64,000 nucleotides of DNA. Source: Paulownia fortunei (Eukaryota > Streptophyta > Magnoliopsida > Lamiales > Paulowniaceae). A program made the translations under genes and the position numbers. The first letter of the stretch is position 1; each line of letters begins with the position of its first letter. Below are positions 1-11,431 of this stretch, one piece after another. The stretch lies in contig JAGSPU010000063.1 of NCBI GenBank assembly GCA_019321725.1, positions 1,364,001-1,428,000 of the forward strand, given 5' to 3'. The notes under the pieces were generated by a model. It searched no databases. It had not been told where the DNA came from and saw only the letters and a list, made by a program, of their open reading frames with translations.

Positions 1-76
1 GAATTTCTCCAAAAGAGATTAGTATGTAAAAAGAACTATGGCAAAAGGAGAAGCCAAAAATAAATAGATAAATTAC

Positions 77-627
77 CTTCATTTTCTTGAGCAAATCATA
101 GCCTGTCATTCCAGGCATACAATAGTCTGTAATAACAAGATTTACTTCCACCTCCTGCAATAACCAGAAAATAAATGGAATTTTAAGACTGCTCAGAAAA
201 GAAAAAAAAATAAAAAAACAGAATGACAACCTAAATAATCTAGAGCTTAAGCAATAAAACAAGTGAAAAGAAAAAGGCAAAGTTTACCTGATGATTTTTG
301 GGAGAAACAAAAACTTCATTTGAGTTGCCTGTCTCAACTTCATTCCAACCAAGAAATTCTAAAGCTTTGCTACCAGAATCAACTGTAGTAACTGCCACAA
401 GCAAATGCACAACATCCAGATATAAGCCACAAATTTATACCACCTTTTTAAGCAACCAAAAATCCAATGAAAGTCAGAACCCATTATTGAAATTCTTCCA
501 CCTAATCATGAAAAGTAAAGTACTTACCTTGATAAGAAGAGGTCTTAAGAAGCCTCTCAATCAATTTTCTGTCAATCATGCTATCATCTACAGCTAAAAC
601 ATGAAACTGAGCTTCTGCTGCTGCCAT
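77..627 (-). CDS. ARR9: Type-A two-component response regulator, ARR8/ARR9-like (5' part, three exons)
   Basis: Receiver-domain protein of cytokinin phosphorelay signalling. Type-A members accept phosphate from histidine phosphotransfer proteins and dampen cytokinin output. Minus-strand exons: 627-528, 391-288, 154-77, all with GT-AG borders and consistent phase (94 codons). The protein starts [16 protein letters not shown], giving the acidic pair D14-D15. The phosphoacceptor is D78 in [18 protein letters not shown]. The conserved receiver lysine and the C-terminal tail lie beyond position 1, so the gene is cut by the window edge; bases 1-76 are intron. The loop between SKALEFLG and [13 protein letters not shown] is longer than in bacterial receivers. 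Together with the [10 protein letters not shown] start it resembles ARR8/ARR9 more than ARR3-7, from memory of the family. No DNA-binding GARP domain can be assessed, but the very short N-terminus is typical of type A. Assignment to the family is firm; the exact orthologue is less sure. Confidence 0.9.
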
Positions 628-1400
628 GCCCATTGCACCAATTTAATATAATCAAAGAAAGAATATGGAGCTGAAGAAGAATTGACAAGAAGAAGAAGAA
701 AGAAAGAAAGGTAAGATAAATGAAAAAAGTTTGGTCCTTTTTCTAGAGTGGGGGGCTTGTATTGGTTTTGTCTTTGTTTTTCTAACAGTTGAGGAAGAGA
801 AATGAAGATGAGCTATGTATTGAAATAAGTCCACCAAAATCCACAACCCACAAAGCAAGATCTGACCAGATTTCATCCAAAGATTTCCTCAAATTTTTCC
901 AACTTGGAGTTGAATTAGAAGGCAAGCAATACAAGTTAACAAAAATGGTACTACCTAGCAGCAAAGAATAAAGAATAGCAGAAAACTAAATCTTGAACAT
1001 GGGGTCATGTATTTCTATATATATATATATGCATATGCATTGAATTGATTCTTTGTGGGGGGTTTTGAGGTTTTATATATCAAGGGAGAAAATTTTAAAA
1101 AAAAAGAAAAGAAAAAAGTTTTTGGGATTGAAAGCTAAAGGGGTTGGGGTTGGGGGGTGGGGGTTGAGTTTTGGGTTGTTAAGGGGGTCGTGGGCTCCCA
1201 CCAAAATCCTCCCAAGAGATACAGGTGATGTCAGCTATGGTGCTTTTTCCTGGTGTGAAATCATGTGCTCTTACCATATCTTGAGCAGGTGGGGAGTGGT
1301 GCAAAGAGAGGGCAATTTCTTTTGATTCCCTTTTAAGATTTGCTTCCCATGGCCATTCAATTGTGTGCCCCATGCATGTCTTAGTGCAATTTTTTTCTTT
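628..1400 (-). promoter_or_regulatory. Upstream region of the response-regulator gene
   Basis: About 770 bases 5' of the start codon at 627. It holds a purine-rich tract at about 670-712 (pyrimidine-rich in the leader sense), three AGAT(C/T) motifs clustered at 858-886, an alternating TA run at 1016-1030 that could act as a TATA region, and a strong G-quadruplex motif at 1140-1163 on the plus strand. Type-B response regulators bind AGAT(T/C) cores, so the cluster would fit cytokinin control, but such short motifs are common by chance. No transcription start can be placed with certainty. Confidence 0.4.
1140..1163 (+). other. G-quadruplex motif
   Basis: Four G runs of 4, 4, 6 and 5 bases are separated by loops of TT, TT and T. 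This fits the standard intramolecular quadruplex pattern with very short loops. It lies about 515 bases upstream of the response-regulator start codon, on the strand opposite its coding strand. Further G runs follow to about 1187. Confidence 0.6.
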
Positions 1401-2407
1401 CTTTCTTTCTTTTTTCCCCCACTAATCAATTATCCAATATTATTAATTTAATATAAATTACCTAATTAAGTACTATACTATTTCCTTATCTAAAATTCTA
1501 ATCTTTCAATTTTTTTTGGCTCAATATGTATTTCAACTCTTGCCCTTTTCCATGTATGACCCCATTTTGATGTGCAATGATTTGTTGGTACTATGTAGGA
1601 TGGATGAGATTTTGCTGATTTTCTTTTTCTTTGAGGAGATCTTCAACTTTTTCTTTGATTGAGATTTCTACCCATCTTTGATGTGGAAAATTTTTTAGTT
1701 TCAACAAGTCTATGTGAATTCCCTTTTGAAAATCTGTTGCTTGGTAGAAAACATTTCTGGTGGAAGATTTTTCAAAACTATTGCAACGTGTCCTCGCTTT
1801 ACATGATTTTAATATTGAGCAAATGATTCTAATAGTGTAACAAAATATTTTAACACATTTTATAAGTTATTACAACTCATAAAATCTTTTTTTTTTTTTT
1901 TGCTGCCGAAACACTTTTTAAATAATTGTTTCAAAATAGTATCCATAATATTTTCAAAGTTGAATTTAAAAGATGAACTAAATTCTAAATATCAAATTTT
2001 GGAATAGCAATAAAAGTATGGTCAATATTGATTTGCTGAACTTTTTTGAATGATTCATTTTTCTTGAAGAGGGTTCAAGGCTAAGATTGAGCACTAAGTT
2101 CTATTATGTTAATTTTGACTATCTAGAAATGCATTAACAATGTGATTTGGTACGATAGTGTGTCTGCTAAAATGATTGAATAAATCTATAATTTCCTTCA
2201 CATTTGCACAATTCTCACTAGTCCTTGTTTGGTAAAAGAGTAGACAAATTTTCATAGACACAATTTTATTTATTCATTACTAGTATTTAGTCAAAGGGCC
2301 CGTGACAGATTTGTCATTGCACTAAAAATGTTTTCATTTGTTGTTGAGTGATATTTTGATATAAAGACATTTAATTGTTTCATTATGATTGAAATTTTAG
2401 AGCAATT

Positions 2408-2516
2408 GTATTAATCTTAATCTCATATTAAAAATGTAATGGGTTGTTTATTTTTTGGTTGGGATAAGGAATGATCGACAAAAAATGTAATGAAATGTGA
2501 GATTGAGATTAAATTA
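2408..2516. repeat. Imperfect inverted repeat (hairpin-like), about 110 bp
   Basis: A segment at about 2408-2428 reading ttaatcttaatctcatatt is matched in inverted orientation at about 2493-2516, where the reverse complement reads ttaatctcaatctcacatt. The arms differ at only two positions over 19 bases, with a spacer of about 65 bases. It could be a relic of a small inverted-repeat transposon or a chance AT-rich palindrome. Confidence 0.4.
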
Positions 2517-4029
2517 TCTAATAGACTGCATGCTTACTTGTTATTTGGATGATATATTAGTCAATATTCTAATCAAATATGTCTTTTGATGAATTATGCG
2601 AATGCATTATTGTACATTTGACGAATTTACTTTTATAAAGTAATATGTTGTTTAATTTTGTGGGTACTAAGGTCTAATCATATTCAAAATATTTTAGGGG
2701 GAAGAGGGGTGTAATTATTGGTAGGATGGCATATTGGTAAGGATGGTAATGAGATAATTTCAAACAAAAACTCACACCCAACTCGTCTCACTTAAGGCGA
2801 ATTTTTATTATTACAAACGAATTTGAAGCGGCCTTCGATTTTTATTTTCGAACACATCCTATTTAGATTGTTTAATCTTTTTTAAAAAAATATAACATAT
2901 ATTTATGTGATATTATTTTTTAAAATATATTTTTAAAATTATTTTATGGAAAATATATTTTAATATTTTAAATAATAAAAATGAATACCGTCGGGTTTGG
3001 TTCCTAAAAACCTTGACGCAAGAGATTTTAAGTTTGGCCAAACTATCCTCAAACTCAATACGTTGTCATTTCTAATTACCCATCCCATATATAATGAATT
3101 ATCCTTTAAAATAGTGATTTAAACTTAATGATTTAAATTGAATTTCAATTTTATCATATATTAACATTATTAAAAGTAAACATTCTACTAAATGAAATAT
3201 TTTAATTTATTCAATCTAGTCACAGAAAATAAAGAGAATCATATCTGAATCCCACAAATATAAGCTAAAGAACGATAAATATAAGTTGTTCTTATGATTT
3301 TATCAAGTTCAATATAGTCAATATCATCTAGAATTTATCTATTTAAATAGTAAATAATCAATCTTTCACAAGAATAGATCCCCATCATTAACACATGGTT
3401 CTTTCCAAGTTGATTGATGCAGTAACAAATGTCTCTAACCAAAACATATGATTGAGAATCAAACATAATCAATTTCATTTTTTTTTCCCAAGATTTGATG
3501 ACAAGAAAAAGATGCTAGCCTACCATTATTTCACACCTAACATACTCATCTACTTGAATTAAATGAAAATCAATTATAGAAGGCCACATTAAGATTCGTT
3601 TCAACAGTTTAAACTTTTTTCTATATTTCAATGGAAATAATTTTGTTTAACCCTTTTTTTTTGAAATAATTACACAATCATTTTAATATTTCTTCATTTT
3701 TTTTTCTTTGAATAGATTAAAAAAAAAACGGCAAAAAAGTTTCATAATGTAGAGTACTATCTGAATATTTAATTAAATCAAAATAAGATATATCTGTTTA
3801 GACTAATATCTCCTTTTAATTGAACAAATCAAGTAGAGCGAAAAAAAGAAACTGATATGATCAGATTTTTTATTTTAATAGAATTTCTCCAAAAAAACTT
3901 TGAAAATCCTCCACAAAAACTGCATCGTTTTGTCAATAAACATGCAACAAAATATTTGTTTATCACAAGTCAATTTTATCAGGACTACAAGGAGTGTGAC
4001 TCCAAGTAAGCGATTATTTTCTTAAATTT

Positions 4030-4425
4030 AGAGGTGTGCTGAGTTTATATTTTTTTTTTAAATATCTTAAAAGATGTTTAAAAATTTATAAATTATTTTA
4101 TCGAATGAAAAATATTAAAAGATAAGTTCATAAACTCCAAAATTAAGATATTAAAATTTTATAAGCTTCTTAAAAATAAAATAAAAAGTTCTCAATTTAT
4201 TCTTACAATCTTAACAAACTTTTCAATTTGACCATATAATATTACAAAATTACCATTTATATAACATTTTATAACTTTTATTATCTTATTTTATCAAAAC
4301 ACCTCAAGAAACTTATTATTAAAAATAAATCTACCATCTAATAATCTATAAATAATTATCTCCCAAAACATCTTACAAACAAATCCGAGCTTATAAGATA
4401 TTTTAAATAAATTTAGCCGAACATT
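4030..4425. repeat. MITE-like AT-rich element, copy A
   Basis: An element of about 400 bp whose internal sequence is recognisably related to the segment at 25212-25515. The two share, in order, aaatatctta, aagataagtt, aagatatta, aaataaaaagtt, attataaaattacca-type and cttataa-type blocks. The ends are roughly inverted: the left end has gagttta...aaatatctta and the right end, read on the opposite strand, has ggctaaattta...aaatatctta. It has no coding capacity. This fits a non-autonomous inverted-repeat element, but target-site duplications were not resolved. Confidence 0.5.
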
Positions 4426-7000
4426 CTCCTATACAAAACAATTTAGAATACTCATACAAAGTAACTATTTAATAAAGAAATATGTGCACTTGGCCTTTTA
4501 ATAAAATTTAACCAAATCTTTATTACTTAGAGTGGGTGAAAATTAATTCATACTTTGAAAACATGCTCTTCAATTTCAGGTCCATAGTTGAAAATATGGC
4601 ACAAATTAATGTGAATGATAAATTGGTACTGCCCCTTATAGGCCATTGTCCCTCCATCTTTAGGACAAAGGGCATCAACCATGAGTAAAAACAAATAGAT
4701 TCTCAAGAGATAATGTGTCCACCCCCCAGGAACCTTACATATGTTCCCCTTTCAATTTTTCATCATTGCCCCTACCATACTTTTACCTAGGAGCATCAAC
4801 CTATATATTTCTCAGGTTCTTTTATTCCATTTTCAAATCAAATAATACATGGTCATAATTTCCAAAACTGTAGGTTAATGAAAATACAATCACTTGATAA
4901 TTTATAAAGACAAATATATATATATATATAATAGATTACCTTGATCGTATATAAAAATTACGAATATATGTATAAGTTAATTTGTTTGAGTCTGATATTC
5001 GTAATTTAACTTATAAGTGCTTTTAAATAATTTGACATTGGTTAAATTTATTATTTTTTAATATTTTGAGGAATGAGTGATCAAGATTGAGTCGAACCTA
5101 ATGTCTTTTACTTTTTCCTGAAATACCAACATTGTTTAATTTCGTAACATTAGTCCATCATATATTGTCGATCTTATTTTCTGAAAACACTTATTATTTG
5201 TCCATAGTATGAAAGCAATGATTATAAGGAGCAAAATGTGGCAATTTGAGTGAGTAAAGGTGTGTAGGTTAAGCAAATTCAGACATTTGAATGAGTAAAT
5301 ATGTATGGATTAAAAAAAAAGTGTGTTACTTGAAGAACACCAAGAACATAATTTGAAGAAAATAAGAAAAAAAAATCTAGAAAAGTTAAAAAAATTATTA
5401 ACCAGATAAGATTGTCATATCAATTTTTTTGAATTATTAAAAAAAAAAGGAGAGAGAGAAGCATCAATTTATGGCTCCAAATAATAATTTGGAGTCATAA
5501 TAAGTATCACATCTAAGACGTGTTGTTTGTAAAGAATACAAATTTAAGGATTCTCTTTTTATTTAAGACAAGATGGCTTTTTTTATTATTATATTAGCTA
5601 CTAAATCTTATTTATTTAAAAAAATTAACAAGTGTCACCCAAAAATCAAAGTGCAAATCCAAAAGGAAGAATAAAGTAGCAAACTCATCGTACAATTTGA
5701 TACCTCAAAAAAATAAAAAGAAGAACCAAGTCAGAAAAAGGATGAGATTTTTTTGACTTTTTTGGCCTTCGAATTGGATGAAAGTCAGCCCTTATTTTAT
5801 TCTGTTTCTTTTGTGGTGCTTTTTTTTTATTTGATAAATTTCTTTTGTGGTATTTTATTCTTAACATTTTGGGAGGAAAAATATGGAAAAAAAAGGAAAG
5901 ATGGATCCGAATTTGTTTTTGAGGAATATTCTAATGAAAATCGTGAGAATTGATTCTTAAAAGAAAGATAACATATCTTTTAATCTATGGTCTACTTAAT
6001 GAAAAAAAATATTTCCATATCCAATTTTTCAATATTATCACATTATTATTACCAACATACAAAATATTTTCCTCAATTTTCTAAAATTTATGTATGTATT
6101 TCGTATTTCTCCTAAGTTAGGAATATATCAGTAGATGAAAATACATTTTAAATGGATTTTTAGACATAAAAATTCATTTGCATAATTATTAAATATTTGA
6201 TGGATAGTATTGAATGAATTTTTGAAATACATCACATCATAAAAGTCCATTCCAGATAAATGAGAATTGACGGCTTGTTAAAATTCACTTCTTGCATTTT
6301 TATTTAAAAAATTAACTTATAATTCCAAAGCATTTTCTCAAATGAATTTTCAACAAATATCTCTTAGTAATGCCAAATAACTTCTCTTAAATATTAGAAT
6401 ATAATTACATTGTACGACTATAAAACATCCAAGCAAAGGTTAAAATACGCAAACAAACACAAGAGGATGCACCTATATTCTCACATAGTGAACACATGCA
6501 ACATGTTATATTCAAATTTAAGGATCATATGGGAGGATGCAAACTAAGTGATAGTCGTTGAATCACAAGTTTGAAAATAATTAATAATGTCCAAATGAGC
6601 TGTTGAACTCTTTCACATAATAATAAACTTAGAAATCAGATGCATTGAACCTTCCACCGTGGACATTAATTTCTTTATGAGATACGATTTGTACATGAGA
6701 TCTCCTTTGATTATATTCCATTTACTTAAGCACATTTTCAATAGTATATTAGCCCCCACCCCACCCCAAAAAAATAAAAATAAAAAATAGAAAAAAAGTT
6801 AGACCCTTTTTGAAGCCAACTTATAAAACAACAAAAACAAACACTTATTTCCAATCAAACTGTGAAAGAATTAACTAGTCCAGATGGAGACAAGGGAAAC
6901 TTGGTTAGACTATGTTCCAAAGCTTAATTATATATTGTGGGAAGTTAATCCTCCAAACAACTTACAACGTGCATTTGTTTTCTTCCTGCTTCATCCTCTT

Positions 7001-7022
7001 ACACACACACACACACACACAC
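7001..7022. repeat. (AC)n microsatellite
   Basis: Eleven uninterrupted AC dinucleotides in gene-free sequence. Confidence 0.9.
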
Positions 7023-10000
7023 ATTTGGAATTGAGTTTTAATGTTGGCGATTAATGTCATAATACTATATACTACCATTGTTGTTCTTTTCCCCCAACAA
7101 CTACCTTCTATTATGTTCTATGATAATATATTTGAGAATACTCTAATCTCAATAAATATTTTACTAAAGTTGGGTTATTAGTCCTCAAAAAGTTTCACAA
7201 ATAAGAATAGTTTTATTCTATTTCTAAGGTAATTCTAATTTGATATATGGCAAATAAAATAATATCAAATTTTAATGTAAATTAAATAAAATATAAAACC
7301 CCTTTCAAATTCTTTAAAATTGTCATCGCATGTGAGTTAAAATGTTCTAACTCCATCCGTATATACTTTTTTTATTATAAGAGAACAGTTAAATACTATT
7401 AATCATTATATCCAAATGCACAAACTTATTAAGTACAAATAATTATATCAATTATAATATCAAGATATCAAATATAATTAGAATAAATTATTATGTCAGT
7501 ACACCAACACACTTACAAGTGGAACTCAATATGTGAAGGTAGATTGAATATATAAGGAAATTACATGTTCTTTAATTTCTCATTGCCAATTATAATTTGG
7601 TTCCTTAAATACATTCTCAACAAGATTAATTGCTATGACTCGGTTTATATTCTCGTTTTTCGCTTTACTAATGTTGTTGTATTTTTAATAACTAGGTATT
7701 AATTATTCTATGTATGTTTCAGTGGATGTACTTGGTATAAAAAATATTGTAAAAGAATTTGTAAAGAGACATAAATTCAATACTACTTATATACACCGAC
7801 CAACAAAACATAATGCACACCAAAAGGGGAAATATAGTCAAAATAAAAACAAAAACATTTCCCTTGAAAAGTTGCTTTCTTCTTTCACAGAAAATAAATC
7901 AATTCTCTAGTTTGGAACCCAATTTTTTTTTAAAGGAGTTTTGAGATAATTTATTTTAATTTTTCTTTTAAGACTTTTCCACCACATAAGTGGTGTAAGT
8001 TTCGATCTCTTTCCTCCCGACACTTTTTTTTATATATATAAAAAAGAAAAAGAAAAAAGAAAAAGAAAAAAAGTAGTTCAATCTGCAAGCAAAGTCATCC
8101 TCTTTTGAACATCAAACATGGAATCCTAGAATTTGAAACCAAATTATTTTAAGACTTATCGCTTACTAATTACAATTTTTATATAAACGAGTTGAGTTAA
8201 GTAAAACACATTATTATTTTTGAATTTTTATCAAATTTTAAAATTGTGTTGAGTTTAGTTTGATTATTAATCAAATCAAGCTTGAATGAGTTTTAATTAA
8301 GTTGAATACTATTCGAGTTTGAATAGCTTAGTCTTTTATAAATATTCTATTATGTTTTTACTAATCGATTAAAGTTTCAAAACGAGTTTTAAATTTTATT
8401 GAACAAAAATATATTTTAAAACTTGATTTGTTATATTTAACAAATCGAGTTCTAACAACTGCTTTTAGCGATCGATTTCAAATTAAATATTAAATAATTT
8501 TTTTTTGTTTTTTAACCCTATGCACTAGACTAAAGTCAAGGAGGGTGCTTGCAAAATTTGATCATAGGAACTATAAATCAAAAGAAAAATGGTGAAAACC
8601 AATTATTTTTCCCATAAAAAATATTATTTCATTATTAATATTGATATTATTGGTAAAAATGACTTTAGAGAATAGAGATGATTTAAATGGTAACTGGGAT
8701 GGTCCCCAAAACCCACATTCCAATGAAGGATTTGGTCTTAAAAACAAAGGATTCTTTCTTTTGGTTTGGAGTTTTCAAATCATGATTCTTGCCGGGTATT
8801 GTGGGTCAGGTCGGCTTTACATAAAGAACATGGCTCAGGCCCTTGTGGGGTTAAGGATAGGTGTCCATGTCTTCAACACAACAAATTTAACTCCCATACT
8901 AGGCCCACGAATGGAATTTTTCCAAGGTTATTTTCGTAATTTCAAATCTTATACTTCAATTTCATATTGCATACAACACATGCACATACTATGATTCTAT
9001 ACACGAGACGTGCATATAGAATAGACGATCTGAAGCGCGACTAAACAACAGATATGTTCGAGATTGTGTATGGTTAAGAGTGAAAATTTGAATAAAATGG
9101 TTAAGTCTATTGCAAGATGGACAACATGACTTGATAATGGTCCCATAATCAAGTGGAGAAAATTCAGGATTCTTCATTTAATTGTAAAACACATAATGCA
9201 AAAAAAAAAACAGCCAATCTTTGGGCCACCCACACAAATCTTTTTGCCAGCCTTGTACCTAATGTTTTCTTGTTTGTTGTCTGGATAGGTTATATTTAAT
9301 TGCATCATTAAAGGGACACCTAGAAAGTCTCTGGAAATCTCAGTTCATGGGCGAAACAAATGTTGGGTTTTTTTGGTATTCTTGTTTTTTTAATTGTTTG
9401 TTCACATTTTTTATTTTATTTTTATTATTTGGTGGATAAGAGTACTACTTTCTGGTGTTGGCTATTACCCTACTCCATTATGTGGATTTAGGATACGGTG
9501 CCCTTATGAAGATATGTTGGGGCAGATGATGGGGTTGTCCCTAACAAGGCCCCATGAAGGGCTGTTTATGTGCCCACCAAATCCCTATCTTTTTTTGCTT
9601 TGTGTTGACGTGTATGGATTGGATAGGTTGTTAAGCCGAAACTTAACTTGCATAGGTTAAATTATGAGATAGATGTATTGATTTACATGTTTATTTCATA
9701 TCTTTTTGTGTTGCCAATTAAATTCTAAATAATATTTATTATTATTATTTTGTTAAAAACCAAGAGTGTTAGAATTTTAATTTATTTTTTTGACATTTTT
9801 TTTTCTTTTTTCATCTTTCAGGAGTTGGAGCTCTATAGCCTTTTCCGCAAGCTGCTATAAATGTAGAGAAACTTAAGTTTGAATGAAGAATTCTTTTAAT
9901 ACATTTGTGATTTGTGAAGGAAACCCACAATGAGAAAAAATATAAATAAAGAAAAAAATCTGGTGTCATTTTTAAAATAAAAAAAAAAATAGGGCTTCAA

Positions 10001-10035
10001 CAATTTGTTTCATTAACCTTTATATTATTAAAAAA

Positions 10036-10052
10036 GGGGGGGGGGGGGGGGG
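10036..10052. repeat. G17 homopolymer
   Basis: Seventeen consecutive G after an A run. Runs this long are prone to length error in sequencing and can fold as G-quadruplexes. No gene is near it. Confidence 0.8.
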
Positions 10053-11264
10053 CTGCTTTTGAGTTATCATATACTTCTTACAATTGTCACAATCAACAAA
10101 CTTGTTCAAAAATTACATAGCCAACTGAAAATGGTTCAGTGAAATTGTCTCTAATTTTTGTATTCTTCATAGAACAATCATCGGGGTGGGAAATTTTGGA
10201 TTTTATATTGTTTTCTATACAAAATTGACATATATTTACCTTCATACAATTATATAAAATTATTTGGAAAACAATTATTAATAACACAGCATTAACTGCA
10301 GTACAAATACTAATCCACAAACCCGTCACTATAAATGTTCATGAATTTCCTAGACTTGTTCCTGCCCAAACCCAAACCCAAAACCCAAGACGAAGCCCAA
10401 GGCCCAATCCATACAAAGAGTTGGGCTTAATCACTTTATCCAAACCATAAGCCCGTCTTAACTAAAGTGATGCCAATTACACTGGACATAACAATGGACA
10501 TCCTACCCTGTAGCCCAGTCTAATTAGTAATTTAAAAAAAATGTTCCATATGAATAATAGCTGTCAATAAGTTCTCTAGGACTTGGGGGTATGCAAGAAA
10601 AATAGAACAACATCTAAATAGTAGTGAACTAATAATTAACTCTTCAATTTATAATTTTATAAATTCAAAACTTTTTAATCATTCACAACCCACAAATTAT
10701 TACCAATATTTAACAACTTTAATTTTTTTTCAAAGAATTCCCACACAATTACTATCTCAAAACACACGTAAATTCCGTTGTGATAAAAAAAATAAAGTAT
10801 AATGAAAGAAAAGAAGATCGATAAAAATTAGGTTTAATCATCTTATTCTTACCGACAATGTTAGTGTTAATTCAGAAATTATGGACAGGTCCTAGTTGTA
10901 TTCTTTGATATAATAGAAATTGAATAAAATGATAATAATTTAATTTTTTAGTTAGAAAGATATATACAAAAAGGAATTGATTCTATATTCGAAAATGAAT
11001 ATTACATTTAGAGCGTATCCACTTATTTCTGTTCGTAGGAGCATTTCAAATTTATTAGTATTATATTTTATATAAACATAATAAATATATAAAAATATTT
11101 TCTAAATACTCATTTGATATATGTAAATCATAATAATTGGCGTTTATATGAAATGTAATAAAAATATGATATTAAATTTAAAATGAGAGAGAAAATTATT
11201 TCAATCTATACGAATTGTGGTTAAGAATATTTTTATGGAACAGAATGTGAGACTTTCGGACAAA

Positions 11265-11270
11265 CACGTG
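11265..11270. promoter_or_regulatory. G-box (CACGTG) upstream of the first SSL gene
   Basis: A perfect palindromic CACGTG lies 162 bases before the start codon at 11432. bHLH and bZIP factors bind this core in plant promoters. A role here is inferred from position only. Confidence 0.4.
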
Positions 11271-11431
11271 CAAATTTATAATTATTTCTTCGTGGAAAAA
11301 TATGAGACCTTTGTTAACGGATATTCAAGTTTCAACCCATAATCCTAAAAACGCATAAATGTTCCAATCTTGAAAGTTGAGCTAAATAGTAGTAGTAAAA
11401 CATTGTTAGTATCGTTTGCAAGCCAAACCCC

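Larger units (their letters stand above)
1401..11264. other. Gene-poor, AT-rich intergenic region
   Basis: Nearly 10 kb in which I see no supportable gene. Reading frames here are short, low-complexity and lack recognisable motifs or splice context. The stretch holds microsatellites (TA run at 4914-4931, AC run at 7001-7022), poly-A and poly-T tracts, a homopolymer of 17 G at 10036-10052, an imperfect inverted repeat at about 2408-2516, a MITE-like element at about 4030-4425, and a decayed stretch with repeated gag-tt-gag-type words at about 8170-8480. Stretches of more even base composition at 4560-4810, 8690-8960 and 9440-9660 were examined in six frames without finding a product. Confidence 0.6.

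Noticed and set aside
9394..9660. Plus-strand 88-aa frame MFVHIFYFIFIIWW
   Set aside because: Hydrophobic start from T-rich DNA, no family resemblance and no downstream exon found.
10340..10400. Repeated aaaccca words like interstitial telomere
   Set aside because: The plant telomere unit is TTTAGGG/CCCTAAA. These words are AACCC/AAGCCC without the right spacing.
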